DNA of 64,000 nt from QYOJ01 sp964449285 (GCA_964449285.1 CAYUZX010000002.1:1-64000); one strand, 5' to 3'; shown: positions 52,220 through 61,540, counted from the stretch's first letter. Translations and numbers: made by a program. The notes: generated by a model not told the origin, from the letters alone.

Positions 52220-54181
52220 TTAAGGTTTATTATTAACTGCCGATTTGAGTGCATTAAGTTCTGACTTTAGTTCAATAACATATAACGTCAACTCCTCGAT
52301 CTTTTTCATAATCAGGGCATTCATCTGCCCGAGTTCCACGCCGTTTTTATGAACTTCTTCCGCGGTCGGAATTTCCGGCAGATGCTGATGTTCTTTTATA
52401 TAAGTATTCAATTTTTCCAGTGGCATAAGGGCATACTCCGGTTGGAGTACATAATCAGACCACTCCTCTTTCAGTTTCACGGTTACCTCTTCGGTGGTGA
52501 TTCCATTCTCTACAAAAAGCTTATGAGTAGATGTGATTGTTGAGATGTCTACATCTCCTATGCCAACCTTCCCTTCATTCAAACTTGTAAATGAAATCAT
52601 TGGATATCTGAATAACAGGTGTGCAAATATATGTCCGACTCCATGATCATCAATGCCAAAACCATAATGTTGTATGGTGTTTCCGGTCCATAGTGTGGCA
52701 TAAGAAGGGTCGTTCGATTCAATGATTGCGTCTGTAACACCATCTTTTCTGACATTCAAATAACCTCGCGGCTGAGTTGTTCCAATTCCAAATCTTCCCG
52801 TGGATGTAAGGGTGGCTTTAATATTATTGATCATGGTTTCATCGGATATTACCTGTGGTTCTGACCCCGATCCTACTTCCAGACTGGGAATACAGGAGAA
52901 ATGCGTATTTCCGTCCATGTCGGAAAGGATAACCGATCCACCATTTTTTGATAGGTCCGGGTTCGGGTCAAGTGTCCATAAATCCCTTTCATCCCGAGCT
53001 GCATTAAATCCAAGATAACTAGTCCCCTGGATCGGGGTCATTGTGGAGAGTGAACCCACAGAGAACTTTTCAAAATTCCTGTTGATCTGAAATTTCGAAA
53101 CTGGGTTTTCAGTGCCAATTCCAACATTTCCATCATTTTTCAGGAACAAACAATGATTAGCTCCGGGATTGGTCGCCGATGTTACTTTCCAGAAATTCAG
53201 TCCGTCAATATAATATTCGATTCCCCACTCTCCGTTTGGGTAATCATTTGAAACGATCTCCCCGAAATAGATGCTGCCGTTCAAACTGCCCGGCGCCTCA
53301 TCGGGATCACGGGATATCAAAATGTTTCCTCCCATAACATGGAGCATATTCAACGGATTATCAGTACCAATGCCTACATTCATGTAATTTGGCCCCCGAT
53401 ATAGATTTTTTGGAGGACCATCGCCATGCTGATAACTACTCAGCCAGTCGTCATCATGAACAGATGAAGCGTCGGTCCAGATTCCATATCCTTCCGGATC
53501 GCTGACTAATACCTTTTCCCCACCGGCACCATCCAACAATCTGAACCGATCGGCCTGTAAAACCCCATGAGAAATCACGCCGACCATCGGATCAAGAATT
53601 AGAGGTTCGGAAAGACCCATGTAAGGATTGAGGAATGTAAAAACAAAATCCTCATCGGAACTCTGATTGTCAATTGCGATACGATGAATATGTTGATTAT
53701 TCCGGGAAAAATGCAATGACTCTTTCAGATCAATCTGACCGTTAACAGTTAGCATATAATTCGTCTGATTTTGTGGATCAAGAAAACCTATATCAACTCT
53801 GTTATATAAATGATTTTCCCATTCAGGAGCCCCATTTTGATAGATTCCAAAATATTTATCGTTGATTCTATTACAAGATGCAAAAGAGCCAATTGTCACT
53901 AACTGTTGAAATCGATACTGAACCAAATCAACCTTAAGGCCTCCTTGGATGAGTTCCTCATTAATTTCCTTCTGAATATGAAATTTTGCAATCGGGGTTG
54001 TTAATCCTAATCCCAATTTTGAAGTATTTCCATTCCCTGATTCAAAAATGTTGCTTAATGGGTTCACTTGATCATTTTTAAGCAAATTTTGTGCCTGGGT
54101 TTGGGATAAAAGAACAAGACAAAACATCAATGATATGACCTGAAATGAGTTAAAAGAAAAAAAATAGAGGGATGTTTTCAT
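52220..54181 (-). CDS. Surface protein with tail-fiber-like repeats and C-terminal coiled coil
   Basis: 653 aa. Signal peptide (cleavage near TQA|QNL). At least four short motifs of the form GIGTxxPxxxLHV (for example NVGIGTENPVSKFQI, RFGIGTTQPRGYL) are spread over the chain, as in tail-fiber-like beta-solenoid proteins. The C-terminus (YALMPLEKLNTYIKEHQHLP to the end) is the conserved Bacteroidota tail-fiber-type domain ending in a trimer-forming coiled coil. No T9SS domain is visible. Probably a long fibrous surface protein. It lies 19 bp and 8 bp from its operon neighbours. Confidence 0.8.
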   Translation of the reverse strand: MKTSLYFFSFNSFQVISLMFCLVLLSQTQAQNLLKNDQVNPLSNIFESGNGNTSKLGLGLTTPIAKFHIQKEINEELIQGGLKVDLVQYRFQQLVTIGSFASCNRINDKYFGIYQNGAPEWENHLYNRVDIGFLDPQNQTNYMLTVNGQIDLKESLHFSRNNQHIHRIAIDNQSSDEDFVFTFLNPYMGLSEPLILDPMVGVISHGVLQADRFRLLDGAGGEKVLVSDPEGYGIWTDASSVHDDDWLSSYQHGDGPPKNLYRGPNYMNVGIGTDNPLNMLHVMGGNILISRDPDEAPGSLNGSIYFGEIVSNDYPNGEWGIEYYIDGLNFWKVTSATNPGANHCLFLKNDGNVGIGTENPVSKFQINRNFEKFSVGSLSTMTPIQGTSYLGFNAARDERDLWTLDPNPDLSKNGGSVILSDMDGNTHFSCIPSLEVGSGSEPQVISDETMINNIKATLTSTGRFGIGTTQPRGYLNVRKDGVTDAIIESNDPSYATLWTGNTIQHYGFGIDDHGVGHIFAHLLFRYPMISFTSLNEGKVGIGDVDISTITSTHKLFVENGITTEEVTVKLKEEWSDYVLQPEYALMPLEKLNTYIKEHQHLPEIPTAEEVHKNGVELGQMNALIMKKIEELTLYVIELKSELNALKSAVNNKP

Positions 54182-54200
54182 AGGTAATATTTTAAATTAT

Positions 54201-55835
54201 TTATCGGATAATGTTAATTTGGGTTGTCATGAAAAAATCATCGCCCCGGCAATAAATTAAATAGCTTCCGGCCGGATAAGCAGACACATCAGAAGTTATT
54301 TTATGCCTACCGGCATCAAATTCTGTATTTGATATGCATTTTAATGATTGTCCAAACATGTTCATAAAAGAAATGGTTATATGTTCAAGATTGAAATTTA
54401 AAAATTCGATAGTGATTGTTGATGTGCAGGGGTTTGGATATATAACTAAATCTATCTTAGATCCAGCTAGATAGATGTTTTCTGTTCCGGTATAAGTGCT
54501 GTAAAATGCATCAAATAAGGATTTCCCGTTTCCATTGCTGCTTTCCGAAATCCACGCGTTGGCCCCCGTTTCTTTCTCGTAATTCAGGATCACCTTGGGG
54601 CAAGGAGCAAGCAATGTATGTTCATCATTGTACCCAATAGTAACAATAGACCATGAATCCGGACTATCCAGGTTTACATTATTCTTTACAAATGGAAGGT
54701 TTTGTGAAGAGATATTGTAATATGTAGCTATAAAAGTTGAATCATATGAATTGAAGCAGATATCCGGTTGGAGGTCATTGTCCTCCTGGCCAGTAAGAAT
54801 AAAAGAATGAAACATGTTCGATGTTGCTGATTGACGGTTATAGAATCCGTTGATATCATCACTCAGATCATTTGGATTCTTGGTTTCATAAAGAATCACT
54901 GTTGTAATGTTTGCACTATCGTTATCATATGAGCCATGCTGACATGCGATAGAAGGATTTTTACACTGGTTGATCAATAAGTTATCCAGGCTATCCAGGC
55001 AAATGGTTTGCGTAAAGGAGCTGTTAAATGCAGGTTCTGAATGGGCTGTATAAAGGTGACCGTAGTCCGAGTACGGAGAATCTTTTTCTTCCCACACAGC
55101 GAAATATCTGCCGGTAGGATATGATTCCGAAACTCCATAAGCAAGTGATACCTTGTTTACATGATTGGAGGTAACTCTGACGATACAACGTTTATCCAAA
55201 GAAGTGCCGCCATTACTCGAAGATCGGAAAATGATGGAATCTTTCGTGCCACTTTTTGAATATAAAACACCGATGCTGTTTGGATTTGAGCCAGCAGCAG
55301 GATTCAGGAAATCGTTGCAAAGCGCAATATCATAACTCATGTTGAAAAAATCATTTAAAAGCTCACCTGCTCCGGAAAACGGATCAATATTATAGCTACC
55401 AAGAAACGGCGTGCTAATCTGATAAATGGTATCTTTGAAAATCACTCCCATATATAGTTTTATATTTGAAGGACTATCTCCAGAAGTTGTCAGAGATAGT
55501 CTCGTTATAATATTATTAGTGAAATTGGCTGATTCATCCATCTTAACCTCCCATGTCAATCCATTGTCTGTTGATTGCAGGATAGTGGCATACACTCCTT
55601 CTGGTTTCTGATAGGTTAATGCTGCAAACAGCCAACCGTTAAATGCTGTGCAAATAGCCAGATTCTCCTGGTTAACCGTCGGATCATCGTAGATCACGAT
55701 GTCTTTCCCGAAAAGAGGAGATGCTCCGGATTTGTACGGAGAGAACACAGAATTTCTTGGATTGTCCTGAGCATTTGCTGTAAAGGGGATGAGGAGTGAT
55801 AAAACAATGGCCGTCAGCAGGGAATTTGTCTTCAT
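54201..55835 (-). CDS. T9SS-secreted protein, possible sialidase-like propeller
   Basis: 544 aa. Signal peptide (cleavage near ANA|QDN), then repeated beta strands with phrases like LQSTDNGLTWEV and FRSSSNGGTSL that resemble Asp-box motifs (S-x-D-x-G-x-T-W) of beta-propeller/sialidase-like folds. The T9SS sorting domain is at about 465-544 (YPNPCTSTITIEF to QINIIR). No sialidase arginine triad can be claimed. First gene of the four-gene surface-protein operon. Confidence 0.78.
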   Translation of the reverse strand: MKTNSLLTAIVLSLLIPFTANAQDNPRNSVFSPYKSGASPLFGKDIVIYDDPTVNQENLAICTAFNGWLFAALTYQKPEGVYATILQSTDNGLTWEVKMDESANFTNNIITRLSLTTSGDSPSNIKLYMGVIFKDTIYQISTPFLGSYNIDPFSGAGELLNDFFNMSYDIALCNDFLNPAAGSNPNSIGVLYSKSGTKDSIIFRSSSNGGTSLDKRCIVRVTSNHVNKVSLAYGVSESYPTGRYFAVWEEKDSPYSDYGHLYTAHSEPAFNSSFTQTICLDSLDNLLINQCKNPSIACQHGSYDNDSANITTVILYETKNPNDLSDDINGFYNRQSATSNMFHSFILTGQEDNDLQPDICFNSYDSTFIATYYNISSQNLPFVKNNVNLDSPDSWSIVTIGYNDEHTLLAPCPKVILNYEKETGANAWISESSNGNGKSLFDAFYSTYTGTENIYLAGSKIDLVIYPNPCTSTITIEFLNFNLEHITISFMNMFGQSLKCISNTEFDAGRHKITSDVSAYPAGSYLIYCRGDDFFMTTQINIIR

Positions 55836-55895
55836 ATTCTTTTTCTCTTTAAATCTCTCAAAAGAAAGTGAAAAAACAATACAGGTTCCCGGCTT

Positions 55896-55918
55896 TTTTC
55901 GGAAATATTTTCCGAAAA
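55896..55918. promoter_or_regulatory. Palindromic candidate operator upstream of surface-protein operon
   Basis: TTTTCGGAAA, loop TAT, TTTCCGAAAA: perfect 10-bp arms, 60 nt upstream of the first ATG of the operon (55835). No T-tract follows on the minus strand, so a protein-binding site is more likely than a terminator. The rest of the 210-bp gap shows nothing further. Confidence 0.4.
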
Positions 55919-56045
55919 TCGGATTGAACTATAATCTAATTGGTCAGGAGGGAAACAGACGGTGAGTCAATTCAATATGTAAGATCTAAAATGGAAAATG
56001 GAAAATTAATCGCGGAACACGGAACCGACAACTCATAGCCATAGT

Positions 56046-56363
56046 TTACAACATTCCCAGTTCGAGTTTGGCTTCGTCGGTGAGTTTTTCCATGTCCCAG
56101 GGAGGTTCGAAGGTCAATTCGACATTCACCTGTCCGATGCCTTCAATCAACTGAATCTCACTCCTGACCATTCCTGGCATATCTTCTGCAACAGGGCAGT
56201 TGGGTGTTGTGAGTGTCATCAGAACATTCACGTTATATTCATCATCAATCTTCAGGTCATAGATCAATCCAAGATCATAGATGTTGACCGGGATTTCGGG
56301 GTCGAAGATCATGCGGAGAGCAGATATGACGTTATTTTCTATTCCGAATTTTTTCAGGTCCAT
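56046..56363 (-). CDS. SufT/MIP18-like (DUF59) iron-sulfur assembly factor
   Basis: 105 aa, standard size. Typical order: ALRMIFDPEIPVNIYDLGLI (about 14-33), then the conserved Cys motif TLTTPNCPVAEDMP (about 50-64), then VELTFEPPWDMEKLTDEA. These proteins help maturation of Fe-S proteins and in Bacteroidota often sit with suf genes. Here it is separated from sufE and sufS by about 5 kb of helicase, AlbA_2 and other genes, and starts 6 bp after the helicase gene, so it is probably co-transcribed with it. Confidence 0.9.
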   Translation of the reverse strand: MDLKKFGIENNVISALRMIFDPEIPVNIYDLGLIYDLKIDDEYNVNVLMTLTTPNCPVAEDMPGMVRSEIQLIEGIGQVNVELTFEPPWDMEKLTDEAKLELGML

Positions 56364-56369
56364 CTTAAT

Positions 56370-59141
56370 TTATATGTCTTTAAAAATCAAGTTCAAATAC
56401 TCCTTATTATCTTCGATAAATACAATGTGGTTCTGTTCAAAATCTTCTTTTGTAACATTGCCATCACTCCATACCCTCCCGACATTCCCAAACAAGGTTA
56501 CAGAGAGGATAAATGCAGAAACCGAGACAGTAATTCCCCTTTTATCTCTGTTTAAATCCTGCTGAATTTTTTTCTCTATCTCAGGAGGAACATTTTTGCA
56601 CCATAACACTTTAGGATTATTGAAATGGGTCTCTCCAAGCAATATTCCTTTCGGATCCAGGAAAAATATATGCTGTTTGTTACCATCTATAACCCATACA
56701 ATAAAGTCAGGATAAAAAGAGGAGCTTTCCATGAAAAACCCTAAACCCTTTCCTGATAAATTACGGAGTACGAATATCTCCTTGCCCTCAAACTTTTTGG
56801 ATTCCCTGACATACTCTTTCAAATGCTGCAGGAAGTCTCTCTCTCCTTCATTCAGTCTGACAGGGATGGTTTTGATCTCTTTGAATTTGTTGCCGTCTGC
56901 CATTGAGGCGATGGGTGAATAGAGATGCCTGTCGAAATGAATAGATGGCAAGGTTTTATCGTCTTTCTCATAGATTTGCCTGATACAGGATTCCAGTTCG
57001 GAAATAAATGACCCATACGTTTTTGGAATCTTTACAACTATATTTCCAGAGGCAGGAAACATCTCTGCATGCTCCGAATGATCCAACATATCGTAGGTGA
57101 GATGTTTTGAAAGGAATTCCTTCTCCTTGTCGGCATAGAACTTATTGATATAATCATGAACAAGCGTCACAGCAATAGCCTGGACTTTCCCTGAAATCGC
57201 CTCCTCCAGTTCAAATTGCCCCTTATGGCTGAACAAGTTGAAGTTGTCATCCTCAATGAGTTGAAAGATCGTTTCCTGATTTATAATCAGATTACGGTAT
57301 CCCCTGACCAGTTTATACCGGTTGGCTTCGAGGAACAAGGCATTGAAATCAATGAAAGCGCTGAATTTTTTCAGGAAGTTTTGATGATAGAACTCTTTTT
57401 CATCAGCGACCTGACTTTTAAAACCACTTACTGCCATGCTGATTTTGTTCCTGAGATCAATGGTAATTCGTCTTGCTACTTCCGGATTATATTGAAATTC
57501 AATGAGTTCATTCCTGAAGTCTTTGCCGGTCTCCTTTCTGAAAGTCAGGATCTTTCCGTTCCATTGCTCTTCCCGGTTGAATTTTATTTCAATTCTGCGT
57601 TCTTCAAACTGTGGTACTTCTTTTTCAATCTCTTCCAGAAATCTGTTCATGTAAGAAGCATTCAAACCCATAATGGAAATGGTTTGCAGCGCTTTGATCG
57701 GATAGGCTGTGCCTGTTTCTTCCCTTTTGAGGGAGAGGTTCTTCCCTTTTAACCGGACTCCCCTTCCAAAAAGCTGAATAATTTGAGGCCCTTCGCCTTT
57801 GCCCATATTCATGAGACCCATGCTGGAAACACGCCATGAGTTCCAGCCTTCGATAAACTTTTTTGAGCCGATCAGGATATTGATGGTTGAATCTTTTTCA
57901 GAAATGTTGTGAAACAATGACCTGGTGAAGTTGTCATCCTGGATGGTGAGTTCTCCCTCCGTATCCTCCTCCAGAGTTTTAACATATTTTGGAACATCTC
58001 CAATATTGATAACAGCGAAATATTGATCGCTGGTTTTGGTTTTTAATGCTATCTCGCCGTCGGCCTGTTTAATCTGAAATGCATCGATGGCTCCTATCCC
58101 ATTAAATACCTTGTTAAAGATCACTTCGGCTTTCGGTCTTTCTTCTCTCAGAAATTTAAACCGATCTATGAATATGTCATTGCCTTCGTCATCACGTAAT
58201 CCGGAATTATCAGAAAGTATATTATCTATACGTTGTTGAACAGAAGAGGGGTTGGCTAAAGCATATCTGAAAAACTTCACAATACGGGAGACGTCAGAGA
58301 TATTTTCCTTGTCGGCCCTAGTCAGGGAGCTTGATGTCGAGCTGATCACCCGGCTTCCGACAAAAATCCATAAAGGCTTTTCGATGTTATACCTGCGTAA
58401 TTCATCCCGGTTCCTGTCAAATAGTTCCAATTGTTCATAGAAGCCTAAAAGACTCGCGGTCAATAACAGCTTATTCTGCTCATCACTGTATTCGTTTTTG
58501 GTATCCAGATTGAATACCGCGAAGTCTTTCCCATATCCGTCAGTATAGAAGTGGCGGTAGGAGTAGTCAAAAATGATGGACTTCCCATATTCCTGAAGCA
58601 GGTCTGGAGAGCTTCCTGTAATGATTTGACCGAAGGTAGCAGAATACTCGAAAGTGATTGAACCCTCACCACGGGTGAGGTGCTCACGCAGGGTTTTCCC
58701 GCTTCCTGTTGCCATCCAGTACGCCAGCTTCTTTAAATCGGAATCGATATAGGGTTCAATCTCTTTTAAGTCCTTGTGATCTCGTAAGAACTCATTCAGT
58801 GCATTGATCAGGTGCGTTTGGTTCTGGCTGTAAGCTTCAAAAAAGAACTCCGAAAAGAGTAATGCAAACCATTGGAAATATTTGAAGGAGAGCAATGGTT
58901 CAGCCCGGTTCTCTCTCAATCTCTTCTCATATCCCTGAATGGCTTCATCATACTGCTGAATCAACCGGTCATCCACCAGCTTGTTGGTATTGGCCATCAA
59001 CGACCCTGCAAAAAGGGTATAGCCTGTGGAGCTGACACCGGCCTCTTTGCGGTTGAACTCATCCCTCAGATCTTCAAACGTTTCGTAACCAAACTGCCTG
59101 AGTATGAATCTGAACAATACGAGTTGTTTACTGAGCTGCAT
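56370..59141 (-). CDS. Type III-restriction-like DEAD/DEAH helicase-nuclease with internal deletion
   Basis: 923 aa. Walker A ATGSGKT at 144-150; SAT motif (FEYSATFGQ) already at 165-173. Normally 180 or more residues with motif Ia and the DEAH Walker B lie between them; here there are 18 and no DEAH box exists. Later parts look intact: helicase C-domain with QLFGRGVRLKG (about 455-465) and a C-terminal nuclease-like PD..DPK pair (about 809 and 827). The family cuts or remodels foreign DNA. Without Walker B, ATPase activity is doubtful, so this may be a decayed defence gene, a regulatory derivative, or an assembly error. Start overlaps the AlbA_2 gene. Confidence 0.82.
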   Translation of the reverse strand: MQLSKQLVLFRFILRQFGYETFEDLRDEFNRKEAGVSSTGYTLFAGSLMANTNKLVDDRLIQQYDEAIQGYEKRLRENRAEPLLSFKYFQWFALLFSEFFFEAYSQNQTHLINALNEFLRDHKDLKEIEPYIDSDLKKLAYWMATGSGKTLREHLTRGEGSITFEYSATFGQIITGSSPDLLQEYGKSIIFDYSYRHFYTDGYGKDFAVFNLDTKNEYSDEQNKLLLTASLLGFYEQLELFDRNRDELRRYNIEKPLWIFVGSRVISSTSSSLTRADKENISDVSRIVKFFRYALANPSSVQQRIDNILSDNSGLRDDEGNDIFIDRFKFLREERPKAEVIFNKVFNGIGAIDAFQIKQADGEIALKTKTSDQYFAVINIGDVPKYVKTLEEDTEGELTIQDDNFTRSLFHNISEKDSTINILIGSKKFIEGWNSWRVSSMGLMNMGKGEGPQIIQLFGRGVRLKGKNLSLKREETGTAYPIKALQTISIMGLNASYMNRFLEEIEKEVPQFEERRIEIKFNREEQWNGKILTFRKETGKDFRNELIEFQYNPEVARRITIDLRNKISMAVSGFKSQVADEKEFYHQNFLKKFSAFIDFNALFLEANRYKLVRGYRNLIINQETIFQLIEDDNFNLFSHKGQFELEEAISGKVQAIAVTLVHDYINKFYADKEKEFLSKHLTYDMLDHSEHAEMFPASGNIVVKIPKTYGSFISELESCIRQIYEKDDKTLPSIHFDRHLYSPIASMADGNKFKEIKTIPVRLNEGERDFLQHLKEYVRESKKFEGKEIFVLRNLSGKGLGFFMESSSFYPDFIVWVIDGNKQHIFFLDPKGILLGETHFNNPKVLWCKNVPPEIEKKIQQDLNRDKRGITVSVSAFILSVTLFGNVGRVWSDGNVTKEDFEQNHIVFIEDNKEYLNLIFKDI
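58664..58680. repeat. Short palindrome at the helicase deletion scar
   Basis: CCTCACC, loop ACG, GGTGAGG, inside the codons joining Walker A to the SAT region. A second overlapping hairpin GTGAG-GTG-CTCAC lies at 58675-58687. Such hairpins can promote deletion or misassembly. Confidence 0.5.
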
Positions 59142-60672
59142 ACTTTCTGAGTATTGCTTTTCCTTTTAACGTTATTATATACTGTTGGCTCCGGCTTCGG
59201 GGCTTATCGGGAATTGTCATCTCAATCAAATGATCGTTGATCAATGGTTCGATATGCCTTCTGTAATTATAAAAATGGCTACTAAGGCCAAGCATATTCA
59301 ATATCTCACCTCTTGATCTTGCTTTCAAAGTATATTGCAGGATTCGAACAACCTGGTCACTAACCTGGTCACTAACTTGGTCACTAACTTGGTCACTAAC
59401 TTGGTCACTAACTTGGTCGCTAAAGTCCGCATTTACGTGAAGCGAGGTTAAAAAATAGGTACACTGATCATCTGTTTCCATCACCGGGGGAGGAGAACCA
59501 TTCTTCTCCATGGCTCTGTAAATGGCAGGGAACCCTGTGCCGCGGCCTTCGGTCAGGTGCAACTCTTTCAGGAAATCGCCCACCCTCCGGTTCCGGTAAT
59601 CGCGGGCCACAATCCGCCTGTTCTCAGCCAACACAGCAGCGGTGACCGGGGGTACAGGTCCCGGAAAACTCAGTATATCAATCCTGTCGGGCCAAACCTG
59701 CACCTCAATGGGCTTAGCCAGTTCATAGCTTTTGTGATAGACTGCATTAGCCAATGCCTCCTCAATGGCATCGTAGGGAAAATTGAAGAACCGTTGAGCC
59801 TCAGCTTTGTTTGGGACCTTCCTGATCTTCTCCCGAATGATCCTGACCCGGATATGATTAAGGGTATTTCTCAACTGAACATGCAATGGTCCTTTGAAGT
59901 ATATCTCTTCAAAATCTTTTCCTGCTTCATCATTCCTGATCACTACCTCAATCCAGGCCCGCTGGAAGAACCGTTCGGGTTCCCGGCAAAAGAACATTAA
60001 ACCCACATTGACGGGCCTCAATGCCTCATCTGGGCCCCGGGCGATATTCATCTGCCTGCAGAGGTTTGCAAAGGGCAGGGAGGCGCTTTCCTCCGCCAGA
60101 TCGCTTTTGATCTCCTGCAAAAAATCCCTGACCAGCCCCAGGTTGAGATCATCCAGGTTTGCCTGATGATGGATCCTGTCATCGAAGGGAACCCGGGCAG
60201 TCAGTTCCTGCAGCCTTCTCAGGTTTTCACCCTGTGCCTTCACCGTACGTGAACCGATTCTGATGTAGGAAAACCTGTTTTGCAATCCCCTCTGCCCAAA
60301 TCCTTCCGGAGCTGAATAGGGTCGCATATCACCTGCCGGGACATAGAGTACCAGGATATGCTTATCCTGAAACAGGCAAGGTTGCATGACAGGCGAGTAG
60401 TTTGGCTGAATGCGATGGCAGAGACCAATAATCTCTCCCTGGATCCGGTCCATCTGATCCGGATCAAGTCCACAAGGTGGAAATTCTGGTCTGCCCTGGT
60501 TTTCGGCGATGCCTAAGATGAGATATCCCCCACCCCAGTTATTGATGTCGTTGGCGAAAGCACATAAGGTATGCAAAACGGCTTCGGGGTTCCACCCCTG
60601 CTTAAACTCCAGGCGTTCCCATTCAATAACCCGGCCATGGATCAGCTCATCAATGTTAATAGCTAAAGCCAT
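59128..60672 (-). CDS. AlbA_2/Schlafen-type ATP-binding regulator with SDQV repeats
   Basis: 514 aa. N-terminal AlbA_2 domain (WERLEFKQGW, GGGYLILGI at 47-55), central RecG-like HATPase_c_4 domain (EEALANAVYHKSYE, IDILSFPGPV), six tandem SDQV units at about 417-440, then a C-terminal winged-helix (RGEILNMLGLSSHFYNYRR, LIEMTIPDKPRSRSQQYI). Such proteins are common near mobile or defence genes and are thought to be DNA-binding regulators. A GGAG ribosome site precedes the ATG. It overlaps the helicase gene by 14 bp, so they form one operon. Confidence 0.88.
   Translation of the reverse strand: MALAINIDELIHGRVIEWERLEFKQGWNPEAVLHTLCAFANDINNWGGGYLILGIAENQGRPEFPPCGLDPDQMDRIQGEIIGLCHRIQPNYSPVMQPCLFQDKHILVLYVPAGDMRPYSAPEGFGQRGLQNRFSYIRIGSRTVKAQGENLRRLQELTARVPFDDRIHHQANLDDLNLGLVRDFLQEIKSDLAEESASLPFANLCRQMNIARGPDEALRPVNVGLMFFCREPERFFQRAWIEVVIRNDEAGKDFEEIYFKGPLHVQLRNTLNHIRVRIIREKIRKVPNKAEAQRFFNFPYDAIEEALANAVYHKSYELAKPIEVQVWPDRIDILSFPGPVPPVTAAVLAENRRIVARDYRNRRVGDFLKELHLTEGRGTGFPAIYRAMEKNGSPPPVMETDDQCTYFLTSLHVNADFSDQVSDQVSDQVSDQVSDQVSDQVVRILQYTLKARSRGEILNMLGLSSHFYNYRRHIEPLINDHLIEMTIPDKPRSRSQQYIITLKGKAILRKYAAQ
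59353..59424. repeat. 12-bp in-frame tandem repeat encoding SDQV x6
   Basis: Six units of YTGGTCACTAAC (last unit TTGGTCGCTAAA), nearly identical at DNA level. Unit length is a multiple of three, so copy-number change alters linker length without frameshift. Confidence 0.9.
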
Positions 60673-60808
60673 TATTAAACTCCTTTTTTTCTATTCATGT
60701 TCATCAGGAATCAATGACAGCTAAGATACCAAATTTGAACTCTCATTCCGATTTTTCATGTAACTAAAATAATCTATCTTCGTCAAATGAAACCAATAAT
60801 TAGAAGCA

Positions 60809-61009
60809 ATGACTGAGCAAGTAAAAAAACTTTACCGATCAAAGAAAGACAGGGTTCTTGGAGGAGTTTGCGGGGGGTTGGGAGAATACCTGAACACGGA
60901 TCCTGTCCTGCTACGGGTCCTTTGGGCTGTATTTTTCTTCGTCGGTGGAATGGGACTGCTAGCCTATATTATCGCCTGGATCATCATGCCGGAACAACAA
61001 GTGAACTAG
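60809..61009 (+). CDS. PspC-domain membrane protein
   Basis: 66 aa, a single PspC domain: YRSKKDRVLGGVCGGLGEYL (residues about 9-28), then a hydrophobic helix pair region (LLRVLWAVFFFVGGMGLLAY, IAWIIMPE). Such small proteins are linked to envelope-stress responses. A TATCTTCG sequence (60775-60782) close to the TAnnTTTG box precedes it. It is the only plus-strand gene in the suf/helicase region. Confidence 0.88.
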   Translation: MTEQVKKLYRSKKDRVLGGVCGGLGEYLNTDPVLLRVLWAVFFFVGGMGLLAYIIAWIIMPEQQVN

Positions 61010-61010
61010 C

Positions 61011-61063
61011 GGACAGGTTGGACAGGTTGGATAAATGATCACATTCCTGCATTGATGCATTGA
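61011..61063. repeat. Short degenerate repeats: ACAGGTTGG x2 and TGCATTGA x2
   Basis: Nine-base unit ACAGGTTGG twice (about 61013-61030) and octamer TGCATTGA twice (61048-61063), between the convergent pspC and sufE genes. The octamer matches the family at 46631. Confidence 0.55.
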
Positions 61064-61064
61064 T

Positions 61065-61511
61065 TCACTCTTGTTCCCGTTTCCCATACTTCTGCTGAAA
61101 TACCACCGCGTAAAGCTTCATTTGCCTGATCATGGAATTGAGGCCGTTGGAGCGAGTGGGCGAAAGGTGTTCGCGCAGACCAATCTGGTCCAAAAAGATG
61201 AGCTCTGCCTGGATGATAGCCTCCGGGGATTGATCTGAGAGCACCCGGATCAGCAGGTTCACAATTCCTTTGGTGATGATGGCGTCGCTGTCGGCTGTGA
61301 AAAAAACCTTCCCGTCTCTATATTCTGCATACAGCCATACCTGTGACTGGCAACCCGAAATGAGGTATTGCTCTGTTTTGTATTTCGGGTCAATTACCGG
61401 GAGAGATTTCCCGAGGTCAATGAGGTAGTTGTATTTATCCATCCAATCGTCAAACAGGGAGAATTCGGCGACGATTTCGGCTTCAATTTCAGGAATAGTC
61501 ATAGGCTGCAA
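61065..61511 (-). CDS. sufE: SufE cysteine desulfurization protein
   Basis: 148 aa. The active Cys54 lies in ISGCQSQVW, and LSPTRSNGLNSMI (about 116-128) is the conserved later block. SufE takes the persulfide from SufS and passes it to the SufBCD scaffold in Fe-S cluster assembly. An ATG at codon 4 is an equally possible start. It lies 118 bp from a GH13 amylase gene, which separates it from sufS. Confidence 0.95.
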   Translation of the reverse strand: MQPMTIPEIEAEIVAEFSLFDDWMDKYNYLIDLGKSLPVIDPKYKTEQYLISGCQSQVWLYAEYRDGKVFFTADSDAIITKGIVNLLIRVLSDQSPEAIIQAELIFLDQIGLREHLSPTRSNGLNSMIRQMKLYAVVFQQKYGKREQE

Positions 61512-61540
61512 CGTTTTGGGGTGTAAATATACAACTTTTA

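Noticed and set aside
59353..59424. Possible CRISPR-like array
   Set aside because: The 12-bp units are contiguous without spacers and encode SDQV in frame. None of the tandem repeats in the window has spacer structure.
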